A DNA stretch of 35,238 nucleotides from an uncultured Oscillibacter sp. (lineage in GTDB: Bacteria > Bacillota > Clostridia > Oscillospirales > Oscillospiraceae), in the NCBI GenBank assembly GCA_910576845.1, contig CAJTJA010000023.1:1-35238 (forward strand). The letters run 5' to 3'. The notes under the pieces are model-generated. The model did no database searches and was not told where the DNA came from. It saw only the letters and a list, made by a program, of their open reading frames with translations. Position numbers and translations under genes: made by a program. Below, in pieces: positions 16,744-24,056 of this stretch. Within the stretch, counting starts at the first letter, position 1. Each line of letters starts with the position of its first letter.

Positions 16744-16779
16744 AGCCTAACGCATGCCAACATGCTTGCAGGCTGTTTT
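16744..16779 (+). terminator. Hairpin with T-run on the plus strand, antisense to its neighbours
   Basis: AGCCT...AGGCT arms with an inner GCATG/CATGC pairing, followed by GTTTTTAAA on the plus strand. Both flanking genes are on the minus strand, where there is no T-run after the hairpin. Either it is used in the minus direction as a stability element after the HAD gene, or an unannotated plus-strand transcript ends here. Confidence 0.4.
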
Positions 16780-16820
16780 TAAATGCTGATGCACTCAATC
16801 GGCATACGTTTCCCTTGCCG

Positions 16821-17690
16821 TCATTTCAAAAGATATTGATTAATAAAATACGCTGCCCCATCGTCATCATTGGAGTATGTCACATAACCTGCGGCCTGTT
16901 TAATTTCCGGCACGGCGTTTCCCATTGCAACAGAATGCGGACAGGACGCCAGCATATCCAGATCATTATACCAGTCGCCAAAGCAGCAGACCTGCTCCTT
17001 GGAAATACCCATGTGGGCAAGGAGCAGCCTCAGCGCTTCCCCTTTGGACACCGCTTCATGCATAACGGTTATGGAACTTCCCTCCGAAGAATCTGTCCGT
17101 ACTCGTGCCATTCCCCTGAGAAATCTTTTCAGCTTCTCCGTACAGCCGTCGCTTGGGTTATCCACAAATATTTTATATACGCCTTCCCGGGAGATGCTCT
17201 GGGGTGAAAATTCCTCGTAGACAGCGGTCTTCACACGCTCCAATCCATACCGGTCTGCCAAGGCATTGTATTTCTCAAAGCGCCAGCCCCTTCGGGTGTC
17301 TCTTCGCAAATAAGCCCGACGCGCGGTATAAACGGTATAATCCAAGCCGCTCTCATGACAATATTCCATAACCCGCTTCGCATCAGCCTCTTCCATCAGG
17401 CGCTCATATAAGACCTCTCCCCCGGGCCAGTTCACCACAAGCGCTCCTTCCAGCGTAATCACCGGTATATTGCTGATTTCCGCCTGGGCACAAAAAACTC
17501 CCAGCATCGACGGCGCCCGCGCAGAGGCAATGGTATAGGGAATCCCTGCTTTCCGCAGTGCTGACCACGCCGCCAGCATTCCAGAGCTGAATTCCTTTTC
17601 TCTGTTAAGTGCAGTTCCGTCCATGTCACATACCACCAGCCGGATATCCTGAAGCTTGGAAGCCGGGAGGCGCACCTCGCTGCTTTTCAT
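16821..17690 (-). CDS. HAD-superfamily hydrolase, Cof type (IIB)
   Basis: 289 residues from ATG 17690, with AGGAGGGG upstream. Motif I is VVCDMDGTAL (Asp22 nucleophile and Asp24), and the C-terminal motif is FGDWYNDLDML, as in Cof-type phosphatases with a C2B cap. Members dephosphorylate sugar phosphates and other small phosphates, often with loose specificity. It follows the kinase gene by 73 bases, a gap that holds a complete intrinsic terminator. Inferred role: removing phosphate from an intermediate of the island's pathway, or limiting accumulation of toxic sugar phosphates. Confidence 0.88.
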   Translation of the reverse strand: MKSSEVRLPASKLQDIRLVVCDMDGTALNREKEFSSGMLAAWSALRKAGIPYTIASARAPSMLGVFCAQAEISNIPVITLEGALVVNWPGGEVLYERLMEEADAKRVMEYCHESGLDYTVYTARRAYLRRDTRRGWRFEKYNALADRYGLERVKTAVYEEFSPQSISREGVYKIFVDNPSDGCTEKLKRFLRGMARVRTDSSEGSSITVMHEAVSKGEALRLLLAHMGISKEQVCCFGDWYNDLDMLASCPHSVAMGNAVPEIKQAAGYVTYSNDDDGAAYFINQYLLK

Positions 17691-17705
17691 ACCTGTCCCC
17701 TCCTG

Positions 17706-17750
17706 AAAAAATCCTGTATCCGCAATTGTGGTCATTTGCAGATACAGGAT
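17706..17750 (-). terminator. Intrinsic terminator directly ahead of the HAD gene
   Basis: Arms 17741-17750 and 17711-17720 (10 bp, perfect: ATCCTGTATC / GATACAGGAT) with an extra inner GCAA/TTGC pairing, followed on the minus strand by six T and then at once by the HAD ribosome site. Transcripts coming from the kinase gene must pass it to reach the HAD gene. Confidence 0.8.
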
Positions 17751-17763
17751 CACGGATGATTTT

Positions 17764-18714
17764 TTATCTGGAGGCAGCTGCCTCCCCCGCAAGGTATTTC
17801 ATAACCTGCTCATATGTGGGGAGCGCCTCAATATTGCCGGGGGCTGAAACCGCCATGGCGCCAACAGCATTGGCATAGCGCAGGGTATCCCCCAAGGACC
17901 ATCCCTTCAGCCTGCCGGCAATCACTCCCGCCGCAAAAGAATCACCAGCTCCAAAGGCGTCCACAACATGCTCCACCCGGAATCCCGGAGAAACCACTCT
18001 TTCCCCTCTCTCATAGCCAATGGCTCCTGCCGCCCCGGTCTTGACAATCACTGTCTTCACTCCGTAGCGCTGAATCCTCTCCGCGATTTTGTCAGGATCG
18101 CTCTCGCCAAAAAGCTGCTCCCCTTCTTCAACACCGGGCAGGGCGATATCCACCAGAGGCCACAGCTCGTGAATGCTCTCCCTTGCCTCTTCCAATGTCC
18201 ACATCTTCAGGCGCAGATTCGGGTCAAAGCAGACTGTGACGCCATGCTCTTTCGCGATTTCCATGGCCCGGACAGCAGTCTGTGCCGCCTGTCTGCTGAC
18301 CGCCAGCGTAATCCCCGTGATATGCAGAATTTTTGCACTGGCAATATACGCTTCATCCAGCATCTCCGGCGTCATTACGCTGGCTGCGGAATTCTTTCGG
18401 TAATAAAAATTGCGGAACTCCCCACTTCCAGCAGCCTGCCGGAAAAAAATCCCGGTTGGATGGACGTCGCTATAGGTTACCTGACTCAAGTCCACCCCTT
18501 CGCCCATAAAGGTTCTGCGAATCAGCATGCCGAATTCATCGTTCCCAAGGCTGCTAATCCAGCCTGCCGTATGTCCCTGGCGCACCACGCCCACCGCAAC
18601 AGTGGTCTCCGCGCCGCCGGTATGACAGGTATAATTGGACGCATAGCGCAAAGGCCCGTTGGAAACACTGTCAAAAACCACCATGGTCTCTCCTAATGTA
18701 ACGAGTTCCGGCAT
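17764..18714 (-). CDS. PfkB-family carbohydrate kinase (KDG-kinase-like)
   Basis: 316 residues from ATG 18714, ten bases after GGAGG; the longer frame to 18765 lacks a comparable site. PfkB features: substrate-side GGAETTVAVGVVRQG near the N-terminus, the Asn-rich beta-clasp region, and the C-terminal signature VVDAFGAGDSFAAGVIAGRL containing the catalytic-base Asp of GAGD. The overall pattern (LVTLGETMVVF, FDPNLRLKMW) is closest to 2-keto-3-deoxygluconate kinases, although specificity cannot be fixed. It lies after the DHDPS/NAL-family lyase gene, a pairing common in sugar-acid catabolism. Confidence 0.9.
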   Translation of the reverse strand: MPELVTLGETMVVFDSVSNGPLRYASNYTCHTGGAETTVAVGVVRQGHTAGWISSLGNDEFGMLIRRTFMGEGVDLSQVTYSDVHPTGIFFRQAAGSGEFRNFYYRKNSAASVMTPEMLDEAYIASAKILHITGITLAVSRQAAQTAVRAMEIAKEHGVTVCFDPNLRLKMWTLEEARESIHELWPLVDIALPGVEEGEQLFGESDPDKIAERIQRYGVKTVIVKTGAAGAIGYERGERVVSPGFRVEHVVDAFGAGDSFAAGVIAGRLKGWSLGDTLRYANAVGAMAVSAPGNIEALPTYEQVMKYLAGEAAASR

Positions 18715-18759
18715 AAGAACCTCCATTCCGCCGCTCCGCAGCAATCTGTTTAATTGAGA

Positions 18760-18794
18760 GTACACATCAGCGCAGAAAATGCGCTGATGTGTAC
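18760..18794 (-). terminator. Perfect 14-bp hairpin between lyase and kinase genes
   Basis: GTACACATCAGCGC and its exact complement, loop of seven bases, 46 bases upstream of the kinase start. There is no T-run on the minus strand after it (TCTCAATT), so it is more likely an mRNA-stability or processing hairpin than a terminator. Confidence 0.55.
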
Positions 18795-18825
18795 AAAAGT
18801 TCTCTTACTGTACCAGCTCTCGCAA

Positions 18826-19716
18826 TCAGCTGATAATCATCTTCGTCTCGGTCAGGGCCTTGCGAATCCGCTCAACCTCCGCCTCGGGAAGCGGCAGGAA
18901 CGGACGCTTAGGCAGTCCGATATCCACCCCCAGCATAGGCAGAACCGCATGGTAGAACGGCACAGGAATTCCACTGCCGGTAACGGAGCGCAGCAGGTTG
19001 GCCTTCAGCTGCAGATCGCGGGCTTCTGCAAACTTGCCCTCTTTGCACTTGTTGTAGATTTCCTTGATGAATGCGGGGAAAGCGTTGGACAGGCCGGAAA
19101 CACAGCCATGGGCACCGCCCACAACCGCAGGCAGCAAATGGGTCTGAGAGCCGATCAGGAAAAGGAAATCGTCTTTCTTCACCTTGGCCATAAAGTCATA
19201 AAACAGGCTGATATCCGCGCTGCTGTCTTTGACGCCCTGCAGGCCGATGTCGGCCAGTTCCGCCAGGAAATCACCGGTGATGGTAAAATTGGAGTATTTG
19301 GGATTGTTATAGGCAATCACAGGCAGCTTGACGGAATCAATGAGGTCCTTATAGTACTGCTTGATAACGCTGGGAATATGACGGTAATAGAACGGCGTCA
19401 CGGCGGCAATGGCATCGGCCCCGCAAGCTTCAGCATGCTGCGCCAGCTCAATCGTGTCGTTCAGATTCGTGCAGCCGATATGCATAATCACAGGAATACG
19501 ATGGTTGCAGGTCTTCACCGTCACTTCACAAAGGGTCTTTCTCTGGGCGGGCGTCATAACGGGACCGGAACCATAGCTCCCGCCGACAAACAAACCGTCC
19601 ACCTTATCGGAAAGGTAATTAATGTAATTCGTGAGCTTCTCGACATCAACCTCGCCCTTCTCATCAAACGGGGTAATTACCGCGGGATACACGCCGGAAA
19701 ACTTTTTAACATCCAT
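18826..19716 (-). CDS. DHDPS / N-acetylneuraminate lyase family aldolase of unknown substrate
   Basis: 296 residues from ATG 19716, behind GGAGG; the longer frame to 19794 has no site. It is a class I TIM-barrel lyase: Schiff-base Lys163 in LQGVKDSS and Tyr136 in IAYNNPKY. The substrate loop reads GGSYGSG (45-51) where DHDPS has GTTGE and NAL has GSTGE, and the residue equivalent to the DHDPS Arg138 is Tyr141. It is therefore not dihydrodipicolinate synthase. Family members cleave or form 2-keto-3-deoxy acids, sialic acid and related compounds, releasing pyruvate. It is transcribed towards the kinase, downstream of the LysR gene and a LysR-type palindrome. Confidence 0.88.
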   Translation of the reverse strand: MDVKKFSGVYPAVITPFDEKGEVDVEKLTNYINYLSDKVDGLFVGGSYGSGPVMTPAQRKTLCEVTVKTCNHRIPVIMHIGCTNLNDTIELAQHAEACGADAIAAVTPFYYRHIPSVIKQYYKDLIDSVKLPVIAYNNPKYSNFTITGDFLAELADIGLQGVKDSSADISLFYDFMAKVKKDDFLFLIGSQTHLLPAVVGGAHGCVSGLSNAFPAFIKEIYNKCKEGKFAEARDLQLKANLLRSVTGSGIPVPFYHAVLPMLGVDIGLPKRPFLPLPEAEVERIRKALTETKMIIS

Positions 19717-19853
19717 ATTTTCATTTCCTCCACATTTTTTATTTTTGGCATGTCTCAAGAAGTCAGAAGCCCCTCGCTGCGCTTTTTGAAACATAACCCT
19801 TGCTGCATTTTCAGCATAGCACAGGAATGGAGAAATGAAAAATACCGTTATAT

Positions 19854-19869
19854 GATTACAGCTATAATC
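19854..19869. promoter_or_regulatory. Candidate LysR-type operator upstream of the lyase gene
   Basis: GATTACAGCTATAATC is a 16-base palindrome with a single mismatched pair, lying between the LysR stop and the lyase start. Related ATTAT/ATAAT palindromes occur on the other side of the lysR gene. Confidence 0.45.
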
Positions 19870-19874
19870 TACAG

Positions 19875-20780
19875 TTATGAATTTTTCTCATTTAGAATAA
19901 TCTCAATCTGCTTTATGGTATAGTCCATAAAGTCCCTGGTACTCTGCGACATATACCGGCCCTGGCAAAACGCAATGCGCATATGTTGCTTCAGTGGTTT
20001 CTCGAATACGTCCAGGGCCCGAAAGCGGCCGCTCGCGAGGCGCTTGCGTACAGATAGCCTGGACAGCACGCCTACGCCAAGGCCTGCGTCCACGGCATTT
20101 TTTATGGCCTGCGTATTATGGCAGGACCATGCGGCATTCCATTTAACGTTATGCTGCTCCATGGCCATAGCAAAGCTCTCCCGCGTGCGGCTGCCCTTTT
20201 CCCTGACAATAAAATCCAGCCCCTCCAGGTCCTCAACCACAACGTTTTCTCTGGCATAGAGCTCATGCAGGCAATTCACCACCAGTACAATATCCGAGCT
20301 CCCAATCGGATTTGACTTGATATCCAGGCTGGTAATGCGTCCTTCCATGATGGCCAAGTCCAACTTTCCCTGGAGCAGGTATTCCTCAATCACAGCCGTA
20401 TTGTCCACCACCGCCTCAATCCGCACAGCGTCATTCTGTGCGCAATACCCAGCCACGATATCTCCTAAAATGCTGGTGCCGACGGTAATACTCGCCCCCA
20501 CCCGAACCAGGTCCTTGAATTTCCTGGACTGCAGCTGCTTATCGATCACATCCAGCATATTCACTACCTGCTCTGCATACTCGAAAAGCATTGCTCCATC
20601 CGGAGTCAGGTAAAGCGCTTTATTCCAACGCTCAAACAGTTTAATCTTGTACTCCTCTTCGATATCATGAATGGTCTTGCTGACGGCCGGCTGCGAAATA
20701 TACAGCTCTCGAGAGGCTTTTGTCATATTCATGTGTTTGCACACTTCATAAAAAACCTTCAAATGTCTGGCCGTTATCAT
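19875..20780 (-). CDS. LysR-type transcriptional regulator
   Basis: 301 residues from ATG 20780, preceded by AGGAG with ten bases spacing; the longer frame to 20879 has no site. The N-terminal winged helix-turn-helix is clear: HLKVFYEVCKHMNMTKASRELYISQPAVSKTIHDIEEEYKIKLFER. The C-terminal part is the usual two-lobe effector domain (CysB/CbbR type). It is divergent from the Fe-ADH/isomerase pair and precedes the lyase-kinase genes on its own strand, the standard layout of a pathway-specific activator. Its effector is probably the pathway substrate or an intermediate (inference). Confidence 0.92.
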   Translation of the reverse strand: MITARHLKVFYEVCKHMNMTKASRELYISQPAVSKTIHDIEEEYKIKLFERWNKALYLTPDGAMLFEYAEQVVNMLDVIDKQLQSRKFKDLVRVGASITVGTSILGDIVAGYCAQNDAVRIEAVVDNTAVIEEYLLQGKLDLAIMEGRITSLDIKSNPIGSSDIVLVVNCLHELYARENVVVEDLEGLDFIVREKGSRTRESFAMAMEQHNVKWNAAWSCHNTQAIKNAVDAGLGVGVLSRLSVRKRLASGRFRALDVFEKPLKQHMRIAFCQGRYMSQSTRDFMDYTIKQIEIILNEKNS

Positions 20781-20816
20781 AAGCGCCACGCTCCTGTTCA
20801 ACCGAGTATATTGGTC

Positions 20817-20831
20817 ATTATAGCGCATAAT
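20817..20831. promoter_or_regulatory. Candidate LysR-type operator 1 in the divergent region
   Basis: ATTAT-AGCGC-ATAAT, a perfect 5+5 palindrome with a five-base centre, 37 bases upstream of the lysR start. It fits the T-N11-A style of LysR boxes. Confidence 0.45.
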
Positions 20832-20872
20832 TTCAGGAAAAGAAATAGATTTGTCGAATTCAGCAGAAATAA

Positions 20873-20887
20873 ATAACATATAGTTAT
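20873..20887. promoter_or_regulatory. Candidate LysR-type operator 2 in the divergent region
   Basis: ATAAC-ATATA-GTTAT, a perfect 5+5 palindrome with the same five-base spacing as the box at 20817. It lies 56 bases from that box and just upstream of the -35 of the Fe-ADH promoter, where an activation site would be expected. Confidence 0.45.
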
Positions 20888-20910
20888 AGTACCAATAAAA
20901 AAATGGTCTT

Positions 20911-20938
20911 TTTACAATCCTGCTCCTTGTGTTATGAT
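20911..20938 (+). promoter_or_regulatory. Candidate promoter of the Fe-ADH / isomerase operon
   Basis: TTTACA (20911-20916), 16 bases, TATGAT (20933-20938). The leader to the ATG at 21033 is about 90 bases. The slightly weak boxes agree with activation by the divergent LysR protein. Confidence 0.5.
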
Positions 20939-21032
20939 TTATTTAAACACACAGCCTGCGGCACGCTCTGCTGGGCCGCAGGCCACGCAATCAAAAATCC
21001 CAACTGAATATCGAATTGATAGGAGGCCAGCA

Positions 21033-22184
21033 ATGAATAATTTCACTTTCTATTGCCCCACAAAATTTGTCTTCGGCAAAGATCAAGAGCAAAATGCCGG
21101 CACGCTCTGCCGCGAACAAGGCGCCACCAAGGCCCTGCTTGTCTATGGCGGCGGCAGCGTTGTCAAAAGCGGACTTCTGGCCCGCGTAAAAGGGTATCTG
21201 GAAGAAGCCGGGATTCCAGCGGTGGAATTCGGCGGCGCGCAGCCCAATCCCAGGGTGGAGCATGTCAGAAAAGGCATTGAAATTGTAAAAAGAGAAGGAA
21301 TTGATTTTTTGCTGGCCATTGGCGGCGGCAGCGTAATTGATACCGCCAAAGGCATCGGCATCGGCGCTCTGTACGACGGAGACGTCTGGGATTATTTTCT
21401 GCGCACGAAAAATCCCACCGTCATGATGCCTGTCGGCTGTATTCTCACCATTGCCGCCGCAGGCAGTGAGGGTTCCTCCAGCTGCGTTTTGAATAACGAA
21501 GCGCTTGGCGTAAAGTCCGCCTGCAACCATGACTGCATGCGTCCGCGCTTTGCCATCATGAACCCGGAGCTGACGTACTCCTTGCCCGCATATCAAACCG
21601 CCTGCGGCGTGGTAGATATCATGATGCACACCCATGAGCGTTATTTTACCCCGGTGCAGGATAATGAACTCACAGACGAATTCTGCGAGGGCCTGCTGCG
21701 CACCATGATCAAGCTGGGTCCCAAGGCTATCACCGAACCCACCAATTACAATGTTCGGGCACAGATCATGTGGACAGGCATGATGTCTCACAACAATACC
21801 GTCGGCGTCGGCCGCATTCAGGACAGCGCCTGTCACCGTATTCAGGTCATGATCGGCGCGAAATATGATTCCGCCCACGGCGCCGGGCTGGCCACCGTCT
21901 GCCCCGCGTGGATGAAGTATGTATACAGAGACCACATGCCTCGTTTCCTTCGCTACGCCATCAAGGTATGGGGCGTCGATTATAATCCTTACGACCCCGA
22001 GTCTACTGTTCTGGAAGCCATCCGCCGCCTGAAAGAATTCAACCGCTCCTTAGGCATGCCGGTCACTCTGGAGGAATTGGGCGTAAAGGATGAGGACATT
22101 GCCGAACTGTCTCAAATCAATGTGGGCAATATGCATCCTTTGAAGCCTGAAGATATCCAACAAATTTATGAATTGATGAGATAA
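21033..22184 (+). CDS. Iron-containing alcohol dehydrogenase (butanol dehydrogenase / YqhD-like)
   Basis: 383 residues from ATG 21033, behind AGGAGG; the longer frame from 20934 starts inside the promoter. The dinucleotide motif is GGGSVIDTAKG (97-107). Metal ligands of group III alcohol dehydrogenases are in place: Asp195, His199 (DIMMHTHERY), His268 and His282 (YDSAHGAGLA). Such enzymes reduce aldehydes or ketones with NAD(P)H or oxidise alcohols and polyols. Its stop codon overlaps the start of the isomerase-like gene (TAATG), so the two act together. Probable role: redox step on the pathway substrate or disposal of reducing power. Confidence 0.93.
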   Translation: MNNFTFYCPTKFVFGKDQEQNAGTLCREQGATKALLVYGGGSVVKSGLLARVKGYLEEAGIPAVEFGGAQPNPRVEHVRKGIEIVKREGIDFLLAIGGGSVIDTAKGIGIGALYDGDVWDYFLRTKNPTVMMPVGCILTIAAAGSEGSSSCVLNNEALGVKSACNHDCMRPRFAIMNPELTYSLPAYQTACGVVDIMMHTHERYFTPVQDNELTDEFCEGLLRTMIKLGPKAITEPTNYNVRAQIMWTGMMSHNNTVGVGRIQDSACHRIQVMIGAKYDSAHGAGLATVCPAWMKYVYRDHMPRFLRYAIKVWGVDYNPYDPESTVLEAIRRLKEFNRSLGMPVTLEELGVKDEDIAELSQINVGNMHPLKPEDIQQIYELMR

Positions 22185-23617
22185 TGGCTATGATGAATAT
22201 GAATACACCCAAAATAGGCGTTTTGCTGTTCAGCAATAACGGCCTGCGTCTTTCCGGGAAAGATACACCCGACGGAACCTATGAATCCCGCATGCTCAAG
22301 TTGGAAGGCCGTGTTCTGGACGGCCTGAAGCAATTTGCCAATTTAATTTATACCGGTATTGTCTACACACGCAGCGATCTGGATCGGGCGATGGAGGCTT
22401 TCCAGGCAGAAAAGGCCGAAGGGGTGTTCGCCCTGTATCTCTCCTGGGCTCCCGACGCCAACTGGATTCGCTTCCAGCGGGATATGCCCGCGATGCCGGT
22501 ACTCTTCGCCAGCATGATTCCCGAAAATATTCCCTTTGAAACTACCTTCAGCGCCAATGACAGTGTTGCCGCCAACACAGTCCGCGGTCTCGTCGGTTCC
22601 CTTCAGGCGGGCGGCTCCATTGCCCGGATAAAGCGGTCTATGCTGGAAACCGTCTTAGGCACGTACGATGATATCATGGAAAAGGCCAGGCTTTTTTTTG
22701 CCGCCGCCAACGTCCGCGCCAGACTGAAAGAAGCTGTCGTCGCCCACATTTCCCGGCATCATGAGGTCATGTGGTCTACATATGTTGACGGGTTCTCCCT
22801 GTTTCAGCATGTCGGCCCGGAGGTAAAGGTTCTGGCAGCTTCCGCCGTGCGCAGAGAGATGGACAGCATTCCCGACAGTGACGTCCAGGCAGCATTGAAA
22901 CAGCTGACGGACAAGTATGCCGTTATGGATGACGTGGACATGGATAAACTGGCCGCTTCCGTCCGTTCCTCCATCGCTATGGACCGGGTTGCCGCAGCGG
23001 CAGGCGCCGACTACATCGTCATGAATGATCTGGATGGCGCTCTGCACAAGGACCTGGGTCTGCGTCCCGGTTTTCTTCCCTGCCCCAACGGCCATGGCAT
23101 CCCCGCTACCCCCGAGGGGGATATCGGCGCCGGTACTGCGGCCTATATTCTTCGTATCCTCTCCGGAAAACCGGCCGTCGTTGTAGAACCCGGATATATC
23201 AATCCCGTCACCGGCTTTGTAGACATCGGGCATGGAGGCCCTAACGATTACACAAACCCTGACAGCAAGGTTAAGATTGCCAAGGATACCCGCCTGTTGA
23301 ACGCAGATGTTGAATTTCCCGGAGCGGGCTTCGCCTGGCAGGTAATCGGCCAAGGCGTTAAGACCATGCTTCATCTGTCTCAATCCAACGGCGGGTTTAA
23401 AATGGCATGTACAGTGGTGGAAGCCCAGGACGTGGATTACTTCCACGCAAGCTTCTGTCACGGAAGGGTGAAGCCGCTTACCGGAAGCCCCGCCGAAGTA
23501 TTCGGAAAGCTCCTCCGCTTCGGTACTACCCAGCATTATGCCGTAGCTCCCGGCGATTACCGGAAAGAGCTTGCGGAGCTGGCTTCTATTATGAACTTTG
23601 AGTATCTTGAAGCCTGA
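22184..23617 (+). CDS. L-fucose/L-arabinose isomerase-fold protein of unknown substrate
   Basis: 477 residues starting at ATG 22184, which shares its A with the upstream TAA stop; there is no separate strong ribosome site, so translation is coupled. The N-terminal part (KIGVLLFSNNG...GVFALYLSWAPDANWIRFQRDMPAMPVLFAS) has the layered alpha/beta pattern of the FucI/AraA superfamily. Possible metal ligands are in PEGDIGAGTA (Glu311, Asp313) and DIGHGG (His350). Overall similarity to FucI or AraA is low and the key-residue spacing differs, so I do not assign L-fucose or L-arabinose. Known: such enzymes are Mn-dependent aldose-ketose isomerases. Inferred: aldose-ketose interconversion feeding the kinase/transketolase steps. 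Confidence 0.75.
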   Translation: MAMMNMNTPKIGVLLFSNNGLRLSGKDTPDGTYESRMLKLEGRVLDGLKQFANLIYTGIVYTRSDLDRAMEAFQAEKAEGVFALYLSWAPDANWIRFQRDMPAMPVLFASMIPENIPFETTFSANDSVAANTVRGLVGSLQAGGSIARIKRSMLETVLGTYDDIMEKARLFFAAANVRARLKEAVVAHISRHHEVMWSTYVDGFSLFQHVGPEVKVLAASAVRREMDSIPDSDVQAALKQLTDKYAVMDDVDMDKLAASVRSSIAMDRVAAAAGADYIVMNDLDGALHKDLGLRPGFLPCPNGHGIPATPEGDIGAGTAAYILRILSGKPAVVVEPGYINPVTGFVDIGHGGPNDYTNPDSKVKIAKDTRLLNADVEFPGAGFAWQVIGQGVKTMLHLSQSNGGFKMACTVVEAQDVDYFHASFCHGRVKPLTGSPAEVFGKLLRFGTTQHYAVAPGDYRKELAELASIMNFEYLEA

Positions 23618-23712
23618 TGGAAGCCTGTCTGGCCTTTCTATGCCGCCAAAGTCTGAGCCACGGTCAAATGCCTTTTCCCAAAAAGACTATATAAATTAAT
23701 TTTATAAAGTTT

Positions 23713-23753
23713 ATAAACCATACCGGCGCTGTCATGGCACTGGTATGGTTTAT
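23713..23753 (+). terminator. Hairpin after the isomerase-like gene
   Basis: Perfect 12-bp stem (ATAAACCATACC / GGTATGGTTTAT), about 95 bases after the stop codon, with a 17-base loop and TTCC tail. Probably the end of the plus-strand operon together with the next hairpin. Confidence 0.55.
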
Positions 23754-23785
23754 TTCCGTAAGCTTTGAAAACAACATACAATAGC

Positions 23786-23826
23786 AAGTCTTCTGCCGCG
23801 AAATAAGACCGCGGCAGAAGACTTTT
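23786..23826. terminator. Bidirectional terminator between convergent units
   Basis: Perfect 15-bp stem (AAGTCTTCTGCCGCG and its complement) with a nine-base loop. TTTT follows on the plus strand. It separates the plus-strand isomerase gene from the minus-strand dehydrogenase region. Confidence 0.7.
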
Positions 23827-23862
23827 GCAACATTTTAAAGTTTAGAATTGTTAGAATTACGG

Positions 23863-23991
23863 TTAAACCTCTTCGCCAGCACGTATTTTCGCGACAATCC
23901 CATCTTCGTTGGCTTTTATTTCCTCCAGGCGGGACTGGGTCACAAACACCACACCGCCCGGCAGAACCTGAACCCCAGCAATCTGAATCAT
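23863..23991 (-). CDS. Possible small protein downstream of the zinc dehydrogenase
   Basis: 42 codons from ATG 23991: a Val/Gly-rich start and a charged, helix-like end (SRLEEIKANEDGIVAKIRAGEEV). No convincing ribosome site is visible. The frame extends upstream to a TTG at 24060 overlapping the dehydrogenase stop, but that extension runs through a stable hairpin (24026-24056). It ends about 35 bases before a strong terminator, as a last gene would. No family recognised; it may be a chance frame. Confidence 0.28.
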   Translation of the reverse strand: MIQIAGVQVLPGGVVFVTQSRLEEIKANEDGIVAKIRAGEEV

Positions 23992-24025
23992 TTTCTTTAT
24001 GAATAATTCACCGTGATCCCCAGCG

Positions 24026-24056
24026 AAGAGGCAACTACCGCATGGCGGTGCCTCTT
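24026..24056 (-). terminator. Hairpin immediately after the zinc dehydrogenase stop
   Basis: An 8-bp outer stem (AAGAGGCA / TGCCTCTT) with an inner CCGC/GCGG pairing begins at the base after the stop codon. The minus-strand tail is CGCTGG, not a T-run, so it is a 3'-end stability hairpin or weak terminator. Confidence 0.45.

Larger units (their letters stand above)
16480..16820. other. Intergenic region between the HAD and transketolase genes
   Basis: A 341-base gap with no convincing gene. It contains a candidate minus-strand promoter for the transketolase genes (16632-16660), a short AT-rich stretch, a small hairpin ATAACC/GGTTAT at 16684-16698 and a hairpin with a T-run on the plus strand at 16744-16779. 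The transcribed leader of about 145 bases is pyrimidine-poor and shows no known riboswitch signature that I can recognise. Confidence 0.5.

Noticed and set aside
18826..19716. Dihydrodipicolinate synthase (dapA) for lysine synthesis
   Set aside because: The carboxylate-binding Arg and the GTTGE loop are missing and the neighbours are catabolic.
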